A stretch of 28,222 nt of DNA, from the NCBI GenBank assembly GCA_016780945.1, contig JADHKY010000002.1, forward strand, positions 1 through 28,222. Reading direction: 5' to 3'. A model generated the notes under the pieces. It was given only the letters and a program-made list of their open reading frames with translations, did no database searches and had not been told where the DNA came from. Each line of letters opens with the position of its first letter. Position 1 is the stretch's first letter. Below are positions 6,972 to 15,180 of this stretch, piece after piece. The position numbers were made by a program, and so were the translations under genes. This stretch comes from Aquiluna sp. GTDB taxonomy: Bacteria > Actinomycetota > Actinomycetes > Actinomycetales > Microbacteriaceae.

Positions 6972-8390
6972 ATGAGCGAAGTAGTACTACCAGCACTCGG
7001 AGAATCGGTAACAGAGGGAACCGTAACTCGTTGGCTCAAGAAGGTTGGCGACACAGTTGCCGTTGATGAGCCGCTAGTCGAGGTATCCACCGACAAGGTT
7101 GACACAGAGATCCCTAGTCCTGTCGCCGGTATCTTGCAGCAGATACTTGTGCAAGAAGACGAGACCATTGAGGTCGGAGCCGTACTAGCGGTAGTTGGAG
7201 ATGGTGCAGCAGCTGAAGCTCCGGCGCCCGCAGCAGCTCCGCCAGCCTCCGAACCAGAATTAGCAGCGCCTGCCCAGCCCGCGGCACCCGCAGCCCCAGC
7301 GGCTCCCGTTGCAGAGACCCCAGCACCTACTCCCCCAGCTCCTGTTGCAGCTCCCCCAGCGGCACCTGCACCTGTTGCTCCACCTGCTCCGGTCGCCGCA
7401 CCGGTGGCGCCACCAGCCCCTCCAGTGCCAGTTGCAGCCGCTCCAGCGGCACCCGCTGCTGCAAGCGACTTGGAGAGCGATCCAAACTACGTAACTCCGA
7501 TTGTTCGCAAGCTCGCATCCGACATGGGTGTGGATCTTGCCCGCGTCACCGGAACAGGAATCGGTGGACGCATCCGCAAGGAGGATGTCATTGCAGCTGG
7601 CTCTCAGGCGCCAGCAGAACCAGCTACCGCTGCAAGTGTTCCAGCTGCAGCTCCTTCGGCAGCTGCAAGCCCACTACGCGGAACGAGCGAGCCAATGACA
7701 AGGCTTCGCAAGGTACTTGCAGAGCGCGCGGTTGCCTCAATGCAGCAGTCCGCCCAGCTGACTACCGTCGTTGAGGTTGATGTAACTGCTGTCGCGCAAC
7801 TAAGAGACCGTGTAAAAGCCGACTTCCTGGCCAAGACAGGCAACAAGCTCAGCTTCATGCCTTTCTTCACTCTCGCAGCAGCTGAAGCGCTTAGGGCTCA
7901 CCCAAAGATCAACAGCACCGCCGAGGGAGAAAACATCGTCTATCACGATGGAGAGAACATTTCTTTCGCGGTAGACACTGAAAGAGGGCTCCTCACTCCG
8001 GTTCTTCGCAACACCGCGAGCATGAGTATCGCCGAGCTTGCCCGCCAAATTGCAGACATGGCAGAGCGCACCAGAAATAACCAGCTGAAGCCAGATGAGC
8101 TTTCGGGTGGCACCTTTACCGTTACCAACACCGGTTCTCGAGGTGCACTATTTGACACCCCAGTGGTGTTCCTTCCACAGTCCGCAATCCTTGGAACAGG
8201 AATCGTCACGAAGCGACCAGCGGTCGTCAAAGATGCCTCCGGCAATGAAGCTATTGCTATTCGCTCAATGGTTTACCTGGCACTCTCCTATGACCACAGA
8301 ATCATCGACGGAGCCGATGCCTCTCGTTACCTCTCGGACGTAAAGATGCGACTAGAAGCCGGAGCCTTTGAGCCAAACCTCGGTATCTAG
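6972..8390 (+). CDS. sucB: Dihydrolipoamide acyltransferase (E2), single lipoyl domain
   Basis: E2 core of a 2-oxoacid dehydrogenase complex: it carries acyl groups on lipoate and transfers them to CoA. The 472 residues comprise one lipoyl domain (1-77, lipoyl Lys42 in STDKVDTE), a roughly 88-residue Ala/Pro/Val linker (about 78-165), a peripheral subunit-binding domain (about 173-208, VTPIVRKLASDMGVD ... GRIRKEDV), a second Ala-rich linker, and the catalytic domain (about 237-472) ending with SYDHRIIDGADA (His442, Asp446). Actinobacterial genes of this type are often labelled sucB although they serve as E2 of pyruvate dehydrogenase, sometimes in a mixed complex. With lpd upstream and aceE in the same window, a pyruvate dehydrogenase role is likely. 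Substrate specificity cannot be read from sequence alone. Confidence 0.92.
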   Translation: MSEVVLPALGESVTEGTVTRWLKKVGDTVAVDEPLVEVSTDKVDTEIPSPVAGILQQILVQEDETIEVGAVLAVVGDGAAAEAPAPAAAPPASEPELAAPAQPAAPAAPAAPVAETPAPTPPAPVAAPPAAPAPVAPPAPVAAPVAPPAPPVPVAAAPAAPAAASDLESDPNYVTPIVRKLASDMGVDLARVTGTGIGGRIRKEDVIAAGSQAPAEPATAASVPAAAPSAAASPLRGTSEPMTRLRKVLAERAVASMQQSAQLTTVVEVDVTAVAQLRDRVKADFLAKTGNKLSFMPFFTLAAAEALRAHPKINSTAEGENIVYHDGENISFAVDTERGLLTPVLRNTASMSIAELARQIADMAERTRNNQLKPDELSGGTFTVTNTGSRGALFDTPVVFLPQSAILGTGIVTKRPAVVKDASGNEAIAIRSMVYLALSYDHRIIDGADASRYLSDVKMRLEAGAFEPNLGI

Positions 8391-8443
8391 TCAGCTCGGG
8401 GGCATTATGCCTTTTCCCAAAGGGCTGGCCGAGGAGGTAGCTC

Positions 8444-9079
8444 TTGCCTGCGTTTGAACGAATTGGATTCGCGCCTAATTTGGTGGGCTATGACGAGGGC
8501 TACAGAAAACAACTAGAGGTCCACGCGGAGGTTGTTTCAGGCAAGAGGCCTGACACAGTTCTGCTTCTGGAACACACCAGTGTCTACACAGCAGGCAAGC
8601 GCACTGAGCTTGACGAGCTTCCCGATGATGGAAGTGAGTTCGTAGAGACCAATCGCGGAGGCAAGATCACCTGGCATGGACCGGGACAACTGGTGGGTTA
8701 CCCAATCATGCGACTGCCACAACCAATAGATGTCGTGAACTACGTCCGCTACCTAGAAAAGACTCTTATTGAGGTCATCGCCGAGCTCGGGGTGAAAGGC
8801 GAGCGGGTAGATGGAAGAACTGGAGTGTGGGTCGATAACGGAGACGAGCTTGTGAAAGTTGCCGCAATTGGTATCCGCGTCTCGGAAAAGGTCACGATGC
8901 ACGGCTTCGCCCTGAATTGCAACAACTCTCTCGAACCCTACGAGCACATAATTGCCTGTGGCATCCAGGATGCAAGAAGTAGCACCCTAAGCGAATTAGC
9001 ATCTAGGGATGTAACACCTGTCGAAGCAGCTACCCTTGTAGAGCAGATAATGAAAGAGATCCCAAATGCCAGAGGTTAA
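8444..9079 (+). CDS. lipB: Octanoyl-[acyl carrier protein]:protein octanoyltransferase
   Basis: LipB transfers octanoate from acyl carrier protein to lipoyl-domain lysines, the first step of de novo lipoylation. The 211 residues contain RGGKITWHGPGQLVGYPI (71-88), catalytic Lys138 in VKVAAIG, and catalytic Cys172 in ACGIQDARSSTL. The start is TTG at 8444, supported by a strong Shine-Dalgarno GAGGAGG (8431-8437) six bases away and by agreement with the family's N-terminus. The gene follows the E2 after 53 bp and its last 14 bases overlap lipA, so LipB and LipA should be coupled. Motifs are complete. Confidence 0.95.
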   Translation: MPAFERIGFAPNLVGYDEGYRKQLEVHAEVVSGKRPDTVLLLEHTSVYTAGKRTELDELPDDGSEFVETNRGGKITWHGPGQLVGYPIMRLPQPIDVVNYVRYLEKTLIEVIAELGVKGERVDGRTGVWVDNGDELVKVAAIGIRVSEKVTMHGFALNCNNSLEPYEHIIACGIQDARSSTLSELASRDVTPVEAATLVEQIMKEIPNARG

Positions 9080-10058
9080 TCCCACGCGAAAACTGCTTCG
9101 CTTGGAGGTCCGCAACTCTCAGGTGCCGATTGAGCGCAAACCAGAGTGGATCCGCACAACGGCGAAAATGGGGCCTGAATACAAGCAGCTGCACTCGCTT
9201 GTGAAGGACCAGGGTCTCAACACAGTCTGCCAAGAAGCTGGCTGCCCCAACATTTTTGAGTGCTGGGAAGACCGCGAGGCTACGTTCCTAATTGGCGGTT
9301 CGCAATGCACCAGGCGCTGCGATTTCTGCCAGATCGACACCGGTAAACCAGCCGCATTTGATGCCGATGAGCCAAGACGAGTCGGAGACTCGGTCACGAA
9401 GATGCAGCTGCGCTATGCAACAGTTACCGGTGTTGCAAGAGATGACCTGCCCGATGAGGGTGCCTGGCTCTATGCGGAAACCATCAGGCAAATCCACAAG
9501 CAATCCCCAGGAACAGGCGTTGAGATCTTGGTCCCAGACTTCTCGGGTAATCCAGAACTTTTGAAGCTTGTCTTCGAGGCAGCCCCTGAGGTCTTTGCGC
9601 ACAACGTTGAAACAGTCCCAAGAATTTTCAAGAGAATCAGGCCTGCGTTTGACTACCAGCGCTCAATGGACGTAATAACCCAGGGACGGGAATATGGGCT
9701 AGTCACCAAGTCAAACCTGATTCTTGGCATGGGTGAGGAGCGCGATGAGATTATTCAGGCTCTGCACGATCTGCACGATGCCGGAACCGACATCATCACC
9801 ATCACCCAGTATTTGAGGCCCTCCCCTAGGCACCACCCCGTCGAGCGTTGGGTTAAGCCGCAGGAGTTCGTCGAGCTTGCAGAGATTGCCGAAGGCATTG
9901 GATTTTTGGGAGTGCTTTCTGGTCCTTTGGTTCGCTCCAGCTATCGTGCAGGTCGGCTCTGGGCAAAGAGCATGATTGCAAAGGGTAGAGATATTCCTGA
10001 GGAGCTTCGTCACCTCGCGGACAAGCTCGAGTTCGCACAAGCCAGCGCGATTGCCTAA
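9066..10058 (+). CDS. lipA: Lipoyl synthase (radical SAM)
   Basis: LipA inserts two sulfur atoms into protein-bound octanoyl groups, completing lipoylation of the E2 encoded two genes upstream. The 330 residues carry both iron-sulfur clusters: the auxiliary cluster Cys55, Cys60, Cys66 (CQEAGCPNIFEC) and the radical-SAM cluster Cys81, Cys85, Cys88 (CTRRCDFC). The C-terminal RSSYRAG motif, whose serine binds the auxiliary cluster in known LipA proteins, is present. The ATG at 9066 lies within the end of lipB. Length is as expected. Confidence 0.97.
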   Translation: MPEVNPTRKLLRLEVRNSQVPIERKPEWIRTTAKMGPEYKQLHSLVKDQGLNTVCQEAGCPNIFECWEDREATFLIGGSQCTRRCDFCQIDTGKPAAFDADEPRRVGDSVTKMQLRYATVTGVARDDLPDEGAWLYAETIRQIHKQSPGTGVEILVPDFSGNPELLKLVFEAAPEVFAHNVETVPRIFKRIRPAFDYQRSMDVITQGREYGLVTKSNLILGMGEERDEIIQALHDLHDAGTDIITITQYLRPSPRHHPVERWVKPQEFVELAEIAEGIGFLGVLSGPLVRSSYRAGRLWAKSMIAKGRDIPEELRHLADKLEFAQASAIA

Positions 10059-10059
10059 G

Positions 10060-10065
10060 TAGACT
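10060..10065 (+). promoter_or_regulatory. -10 box for leaderless DUF4191 gene
   Basis: TAGACT begins one base after the lipA stop codon and is followed by six bases (aggccc) and then the GTG start at 10072. There is no Shine-Dalgarno. It predicts a separate leaderless transcript for the downstream gene. Confidence 0.55.
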
Positions 10066-10071
10066 AGGCCC

Positions 10072-10767
10072 GTGGCAAAGAAAGATAAGGCTCCCGGCAG
10101 ACTCAAGCAGCTGCTCCAGGTTTATAAACTCACGGCTAAAAACGACCCGACCAGCGTTTGGATTGCTCTTCTTGGGTTTCTCCTAGCAACAGGTGGTGGA
10201 CTGCTCGTTGGCTTCCTGCTTGGAGGTGGCGAAGCGTGGAGCCTGACCATTTGGACAATCTCGGGTGTGGTCTCAGGAGTTCTGATCGCAATGATCTTGA
10301 TGTCCAAGCGCGCAGAGCGCAATGCATATCAACAGATCGAGGGCCAAGCAGGCGCGGTGGGAGCTGTTCTCGACACTCAGATAAAGCGCAGCTGGAGAGC
10401 ATCGTCAGTCCCAGTTTCAGTCAACCCAAAAAGCCGTGAGGCCATTTACCGAATGATTGGCCCCGCGGGAGTTGTCCTGATCGCTGAGGGTTCGTCCGCG
10501 AGAGTCCAGCAGATGCTTCAGGATGAGACTCGCAAGGTCAACCGGGCCGCGCCAGGTGTGAAAGTACACCAGCTGAAGGTGGCAACAGACGACACCGGTG
10601 TCAGGCTCTATGAGCTTCTCAAGACCGTATACAAGCTTGGTAAGACCCTAAAGAGGGCGGAGGTTGCAGTAGTTGCAAACCGTCTCGATGCACTTGGCGG
10701 GCTGTCGATACCCATTCCAAAGGGAATTGACCCTACAAAGGTTCGTGCACCAAAGCGCAAGTTTTAA
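10072..10767 (+). CDS. DUF4191 family membrane protein
   Basis: This 231-residue protein belongs to DUF4191, an actinobacterial family of unknown function commonly found next to lipA. A short basic N-terminus (KKDKAPGRLK) is followed by two membrane segments: about 28-50 (VWIALLGFLLATGGGLLVGFL) and about 56-78 (WTISGVVSGVLIAMILM). A cytosolic domain of about 150 residues follows, with GPAGVVLIAEG in its middle and a basic tail ending RAPKRKF. The GTG start at 10072 is set by the -10 box just upstream, which leaves no room for a leader. The stop overlaps a possible GlnR-type site in front of glnA. Being membrane-anchored beside lipoylation and glutamine genes does not reveal its job. Confidence 0.88.
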   Translation: MAKKDKAPGRLKQLLQVYKLTAKNDPTSVWIALLGFLLATGGGLLVGFLLGGGEAWSLTIWTISGVVSGVLIAMILMSKRAERNAYQQIEGQAGAVGAVLDTQIKRSWRASSVPVSVNPKSREAIYRMIGPAGVVLIAEGSSARVQQMLQDETRKVNRAAPGVKVHQLKVATDDTGVRLYELLKTVYKLGKTLKRAEVAVVANRLDALGGLSIPIPKGIDPTKVRAPKRKF

Positions 10768-10779
10768 CATTTCTGAAAC
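10764..10779 (+). promoter_or_regulatory. Possible GlnR-type half-site upstream of glnA
   Basis: TTAAC-n6-GAAAC sits 64 bp before the glnA start. The GlnR consensus in Streptomyces and mycobacteria is gTnAC-n6-GaAAC, usually as two copies. Here one copy matches except for the first base, and no good second copy follows. It overlaps the stop codon of the preceding gene. Confidence 0.3.
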
Positions 10780-10842
10780 ATAAGCTCGGTAGTTTTTCCT
10801 CATTCCCTGTGGCGACACAGTTCACCTAAGAAAGAGATACCT

Positions 10843-12267
10843 ATGTTCAAGACAGCCTCTGAGGTGTTGGCATACATCAAGGAACACGACGTCAAGTTTG
10901 TCGACGTTCGCTTCACAGACCTTCCTGGTGTGCAGCAGCACTTCAACCTTCCTGTTTCTCAGATTGATGAAGACTTCTTTGCCAATGGCCAGCTCTTCGA
11001 TGCCTCCTCAATTAGGGGTTTCGCTGCCATCCACGAAAGTGACATGCAGCTCATCCCAGATGTGACGACCGCATGGATTGACCCATTCAGAGTCGAAAAG
11101 ACCCTGATCATGAACTTTGACATCTACAACCCAAGAAACGGTGAGCTCTATCACCGCGACCCACGTCAGGTGGCCCACAAGGCAGAGCGTTACCTGCAGT
11201 CAACCGGCATCGCTGACACTGCATTCTTCGCACCTGAGGCGGAGTTCTTCATCTTCGACGAGGTCCGCTACGAGGTGAAGTCGAACACTGCCTACCACAT
11301 GGTCGACTCGGTAGAGGGCCCGTGGAACAGCGCCAAGGCTGAAGAGGGCGGAAACCTCGGTAACAAGACTCCCTACAAGGGCGGGTACTTCCCAGTATCT
11401 CCAACCGACCATCTAGCAGACATCCGTGACGCGATCGTGCTTGAGCTGGAGGCCGCAGGTCTTTCAGTTGAGCGATCCCACCACGAGGTTGGGACCGCCG
11501 GTCAGTGTGAGATCAACTACCGTTTTGACCAGCTGATCAAGAGCGCCGACGACATCTTGAAGTTCAAGTACATCGTCAAGAACGTTGCCAACCAGTTTGG
11601 AAAGACCGCAACCTTTATGCCGAAGCCTCTCTTTGGTGACAACGGTTCGGGTATGCACGTCCACCAATCCCTCTGGAAAGATGGCAAGCCACTGTTCTAC
11701 GACGAGTCTGGCTACGGAGGTCTGAGTGACACTGCGCGCTGGTACATCGGCGGAATCCTGAAGCACGCTCCAGCGATTCTGGCCTTCACCAACCCGACCA
11801 TCAACTCCTACCACCGACTGATTCCAGGCTTCGAGGCACCGGTGAACCTGGTCTACTCGGCTGGTAACCGCTCGGCTGCAATTCGTATCCCGATGACCGG
11901 ATCCAACCCCAAGGCTAAGCGCATTGAGTTCCGCGCGCCTGACAGCTCAGGAAACCCATACCTTGCCTTCTCAGCCATGCTGATGGCAGGTCTGGACGGT
12001 ATCAAGAACCGCATCGAGCCGCACGAGCCAGTGGACAAGGATCTCTACGAGCTACCAGCAGAAGAGGCCAAGGCAATCCCTCAGGTCCCGGGTAGCCTCG
12101 AGCAGGTTCTTGTAGCCCTTGAGAATGACCACGACTTCCTACTAGAGGGCGACGTGTTCACCAAGGACCTAATCGAGAACTGGATCGACTACAAGCGTGA
12201 GAAGGAGCTAAAGCCAATGGCTCAGCGCCCTCACCCATACGAGTTCGAGCTCTACTACGGCGTCTAG
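10843..12267 (+). CDS. glnA: Glutamine synthetase type I, adenylylatable
   Basis: Main glutamine synthetase: ATP-dependent ligation of ammonia to glutamate. The 474 residues match GlnA1 of actinobacteria throughout, for example FTDLPGVQQHFN near residue 25, FMPKPLFGDNGSGMHVHQSLW, the loop NPTINSYHRLIPGFEAPVNL and RIEFRAPD. The adenylylation loop DLYELP is present, with Tyr402 as the predicted target of GlnE. The glnE gene lies just downstream on the opposite strand, and a bidirectional terminator separates the two. The ATG at 10843 follows AAGAAAGAGA. The 75-bp upstream gap contains a possible GlnR half-site, so nitrogen control at transcription is plausible but unproven. Confidence 0.97.
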   Translation: MFKTASEVLAYIKEHDVKFVDVRFTDLPGVQQHFNLPVSQIDEDFFANGQLFDASSIRGFAAIHESDMQLIPDVTTAWIDPFRVEKTLIMNFDIYNPRNGELYHRDPRQVAHKAERYLQSTGIADTAFFAPEAEFFIFDEVRYEVKSNTAYHMVDSVEGPWNSAKAEEGGNLGNKTPYKGGYFPVSPTDHLADIRDAIVLELEAAGLSVERSHHEVGTAGQCEINYRFDQLIKSADDILKFKYIVKNVANQFGKTATFMPKPLFGDNGSGMHVHQSLWKDGKPLFYDESGYGGLSDTARWYIGGILKHAPAILAFTNPTINSYHRLIPGFEAPVNLVYSAGNRSAAIRIPMTGSNPKAKRIEFRAPDSSGNPYLAFSAMLMAGLDGIKNRIEPHEPVDKDLYELPAEEAKAIPQVPGSLEQVLVALENDHDFLLEGDVFTKDLIENWIDYKREKELKPMAQRPHPYEFELYYGV

Positions 12268-12283
12268 TCCAAGAGTGTAAGTG

Positions 12284-12315
12284 AAGAGGGAGGCAAGGAA
12301 ACTTGCCTCCTTTTT
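12284..12315. terminator. Bidirectional intrinsic terminator between glnA and glnE
   Basis: A perfect 9-bp stem (GGAGGCAAG / CTTGCCTCC) encloses a GAAA tetraloop, with TTTTT on the 3' side and A-rich sequence (AAGAG) on the 5' side that extends the pairing. It lies directly between the ends of the convergent glnA and glnE genes and should terminate both. Confidence 0.88.
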
Positions 12316-15180
12316 CTATTGCGCGAAGAGCTTTTCGTAGACAGCTCTGGCTTTGCGTGTGGTACTGAGGTAGTCCTCCTCCAAGCGCGATGCCGAACCA
12401 GGTGCATACTCCAGAATTCTCGCCATCGCCTCTAGCTGCTTCCTGTCCGCAGGAAGAATGTCGACCAACTTGTCTACCGCCAATACCAAGGCACTCCTGC
12501 AACGCGAAGCTAGGAGCCAGGCGGCTCGCAGGGATTGGGCCTCCTGCTTAGAAATCTTTCCGAGGGACTCAAGTTCATCTAGTGCTTCTAAAGTTCCGAG
12601 GACTCTGAGCTTTGAATCTTGGAATGCATTTCTTAGTTGAAACAGCTGAACCAACCACTCGACATCACTGATGGAGCCCTTGCCTAGCTTGAGGTGCCTT
12701 GCAGGATCCGCGCCCTGAGGAAGACGCTCTGTTTCAACGCGCGCCTTGATCCTGCGAATCTCGGTCAGCTGATTAGTGGTTAGCTTCTCTGGATAGCGGA
12801 AGGCGTCCATCAGAGACGTAAATTCAGAGGCGAGCTGATCTGAACCGGAAATTACTCTTGCCCTCAACAGCGCCTGGTACTCCCAGGTGTCGGCCCATTT
12901 CTCGAAGTAGGCCCTGTAACTATCAAGTGACCTGACCCTTGGACCATTTTTACCCTCAGGCCTAAGCCCAAGGTCCAGCTCAAAAGCCATGATGGAGTCC
13001 TTGACCAGTGCCAGCAAGCGTGAGCTCACACGCTCCGCGACTGCTTGCGCCTCCTCGTCTTTCGAGAGGTAGACAAGCATTGCATCCGCGTCCGAACCAA
13101 AGCCCAACTCCTCACCGCCGAGTCGGCCCATCGCTACGATGCCTAAATCAATCTCCTCCGACTCCTTGGCAAGAACGAGCATGGTTCGGAGATAGGAATC
13201 CATGATTGCGCTTAGGCCCTTACTAATTTGAGCCATACTGCTGACCCCCAGAACCGCCCCAATGGCAACCCGTAGGGTCTCTCTTCTGCGGATGTTCCTG
13301 ATTAGATCTGCCGCAGTAGCGGTCTCCTCTTGTCTTGAGACCACCGCCAGCATCTCCGACTCAATTACGCCAACGTCCCTCGGGAGAAGCTCTGAATCAT
13401 CGCCAAACCAAGAGGTTGCATCAGGGATTCGCTCAAGCACTCGGGCCACCATCCCAGAGGAGGACAACACCCTCATCAGTCGTTCTGCCGCCCCGGATGA
13501 GTCTCGTAGCATCCGCAGGAACCATGGCGTCTCGCCAAGCTCTTCACTTAGACGCCTGAAGCTCAAGAGGGCTCTGTCTGGGTCGGTGCCCTCTGCCATC
13601 CAGCGAATCAAAACGGGCAAGAGGGTCCGCTGAATCGTCGCTCTCCTAGAGACACCAGTGGTAAGGGCATTGATGTGATTCAGCGCACCCTTGGGGTCCA
13701 CGAATCCAAGTGCCACAAGTCTTCGCTCAACATCCTCGGCACTAAGGGTGATCTCTCCGGGAGTAAGAGCAGCTGTTGCAGCCAGTAGAGGACGATAGAA
13801 CACCGAGTCGTGAAGCTCGGCAACCTCCGCACGGACACTCTCGAGGCGAGCAGTAAGTTCCGCGGCACTAAGTCCCAGTCCGCGGGCGACTCTTCTAAAT
13901 TCCTCCTCCCTGGATGGTATGAGGTGGGAGCGCCTTAGCTTTTGCAGCTGAATCCGGTGCTCTAAGGCCCTCAGGAAGCGGTAGTGGGCGGCGAGCTTGG
14001 ATTTATCAGAGCGGGATAGAAGTCCTGCATCACTAAGAGCCTCAAGAGCACTTAGCGTGTCCATGACGTGGAGCGAGTCATCGCCAACACCGTGCACCAA
14101 CTGCAGTAGCTGCGCAGTGAATTCAACATCTCTCAGCCCGCCACGACCTAGCTTTAGGTTGCTTGCCCGCTCTTCCGCGGGAATGTTGTCCAGCACTCGC
14201 TTTCTGAGGTGTCTTGCGCTGTCGACAATGGCCGAGCGATCCTGGTACTGCCAGATCATGGGCTTGATGGTCGAAATGTAGGCCTGGCCGAGTTCGGAAT
14301 TTCCAGCCGCAAAGCGCGCTTTGAGAAGCGCCTGAAACTCCCAGGGCTCCGCCCACTTTTGGTAATAGGCAGTGTGAGCCTCAAGAGTGCGAACCAGTGC
14401 CCCTGACTTACCCTCTGGCCTTAGATTTGGGTCCACCTGCCACAGCCCAGGTTCAACCTCGACCGCATCGATTACTTGCTGCATTCGAGTGGCAATCTTG
14501 GTCGCGACATCAACACTTTCTGTGCTGGTCGCAGCGTAAATCACATCTACGTCGGAGACGTAGTTGAGCTCCTTGGCACCTGTCTTACCCATCGCAATAA
14601 CGGCGAGCGGAAGCGGCTTCACATCCTCCGGTTTGAGGCGGCCCTCCGCCACTAGCTCGGCAATTGCAACCTCGATAGCGCTTTTGAGTGTCTCGTCCGT
14701 GAGCTCCGTGAGCGCCATAGAAACATCGCGATAGGCAGCGGCCGGGTCTTTTTGAGAGAGGTCCCAGTCAATGATTCTTAGAAGAGAGTCTCTGTAACTA
14801 ACCCTTAAATCTTTGCGCGAAGACGGGGCGACCTTGTAGTTCTTGCCCAACTCGGGCTTCTTGGGAAGCTTGAACGACTGGGGGTGGCGCAGCAAGTGCT
14901 CGGCTATACCATCAGAGGCGCCTGTGATTCGGCAAAACCTCTCAGCAAGGAACGAGTCTGAGAGTGTTTTGGAAACTGCCTTTGGTTGGATTTCAGCCAT
15001 CCTGATGAGAAAATCAAGCGCCCTATCTGGGGATGCAGCAGACGCCAAGGGAGTAAGTGCGGAGTGGCCCCAGTCCCCCACAAGCTCAACAAGGCGATCC
15101 AGTTTTGAGACAGTCTCACTGAGGTTTTCGAAGCCTAGCTTTGCCAGCTCGCTTAGCGGATTGCTGCGACCTCTGGTCAT
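12316..15180 (-). CDS. glnE: Bifunctional glutamine synthetase adenylyltransferase/deadenylase
   Basis: GlnE attaches AMP to, or removes it from, the tyrosine of adenylylatable glutamine synthetase, here GlnA Tyr402. The 954 residues contain two nucleotidyltransferase halves: AMGKTGAKELNYVSDVDV (about 196-213) in the deadenylase half and GRLGGEELGFGSDADAM (about 685-701) in the adenylyltransferase half, each with the paired Asp residues and each followed by an LRPEGK motif and an LKLGxGxxxDVE motif. Both halves look intact. The ATG follows the glnA2 TAA directly (TAAATG), as in the mycobacterial and corynebacterial glnA2-glnE operon. No PII gene is visible in the window. Confidence 0.96.
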   Translation of the reverse strand: MTRGRSNPLSELAKLGFENLSETVSKLDRLVELVGDWGHSALTPLASAASPDRALDFLIRMAEIQPKAVSKTLSDSFLAERFCRITGASDGIAEHLLRHPQSFKLPKKPELGKNYKVAPSSRKDLRVSYRDSLLRIIDWDLSQKDPAAAYRDVSMALTELTDETLKSAIEVAIAELVAEGRLKPEDVKPLPLAVIAMGKTGAKELNYVSDVDVIYAATSTESVDVATKIATRMQQVIDAVEVEPGLWQVDPNLRPEGKSGALVRTLEAHTAYYQKWAEPWEFQALLKARFAAGNSELGQAYISTIKPMIWQYQDRSAIVDSARHLRKRVLDNIPAEERASNLKLGRGGLRDVEFTAQLLQLVHGVGDDSLHVMDTLSALEALSDAGLLSRSDKSKLAAHYRFLRALEHRIQLQKLRRSHLIPSREEEFRRVARGLGLSAAELTARLESVRAEVAELHDSVFYRPLLAATAALTPGEITLSAEDVERRLVALGFVDPKGALNHINALTTGVSRRATIQRTLLPVLIRWMAEGTDPDRALLSFRRLSEELGETPWFLRMLRDSSGAAERLMRVLSSSGMVARVLERIPDATSWFGDDSELLPRDVGVIESEMLAVVSRQEETATAADLIRNIRRRETLRVAIGAVLGVSSMAQISKGLSAIMDSYLRTMLVLAKESEEIDLGIVAMGRLGGEELGFGSDADAMLVYLSKDEEAQAVAERVSSRLLALVKDSIMAFELDLGLRPEGKNGPRVRSLDSYRAYFEKWADTWEYQALLRARVISGSDQLASEFTSLMDAFRYPEKLTTNQLTEIRRIKARVETERLPQGADPARHLKLGKGSISDVEWLVQLFQLRNAFQDSKLRVLGTLEALDELESLGKISKQEAQSLRAAWLLASRCRSALVLAVDKLVDILPADRKQLEAMARILEYAPGSASRLEEDYLSTTRKARAVYEKLFAQ

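Noticed and set aside
7200..7465. Possible tandem DNA repeat
   Set aside because: The repetition comes from Ala/Pro/Val codons of the E2 linker with varied third positions; there is no exact repeat unit.
7114..7518. Several Leu/Gln/Pro-rich open frames on both strands
   Set aside because: They are off-frame readings of the GC-rich Ala/Pro linker of the E2 gene.
8398..8428. Possible terminator (GGCATTATGCC followed by TTTT, and CCCAAAGGG) between E2 and lipB
   Set aside because: The stems are only three to five bases with very small loops, and lipB appears to lack its own promoter, so read-through is more likely.
13262..13633. Plus-strand open frames within glnE
   Set aside because: They are antisense shadows of a complete, motif-bearing GlnE with no start signals of their own.
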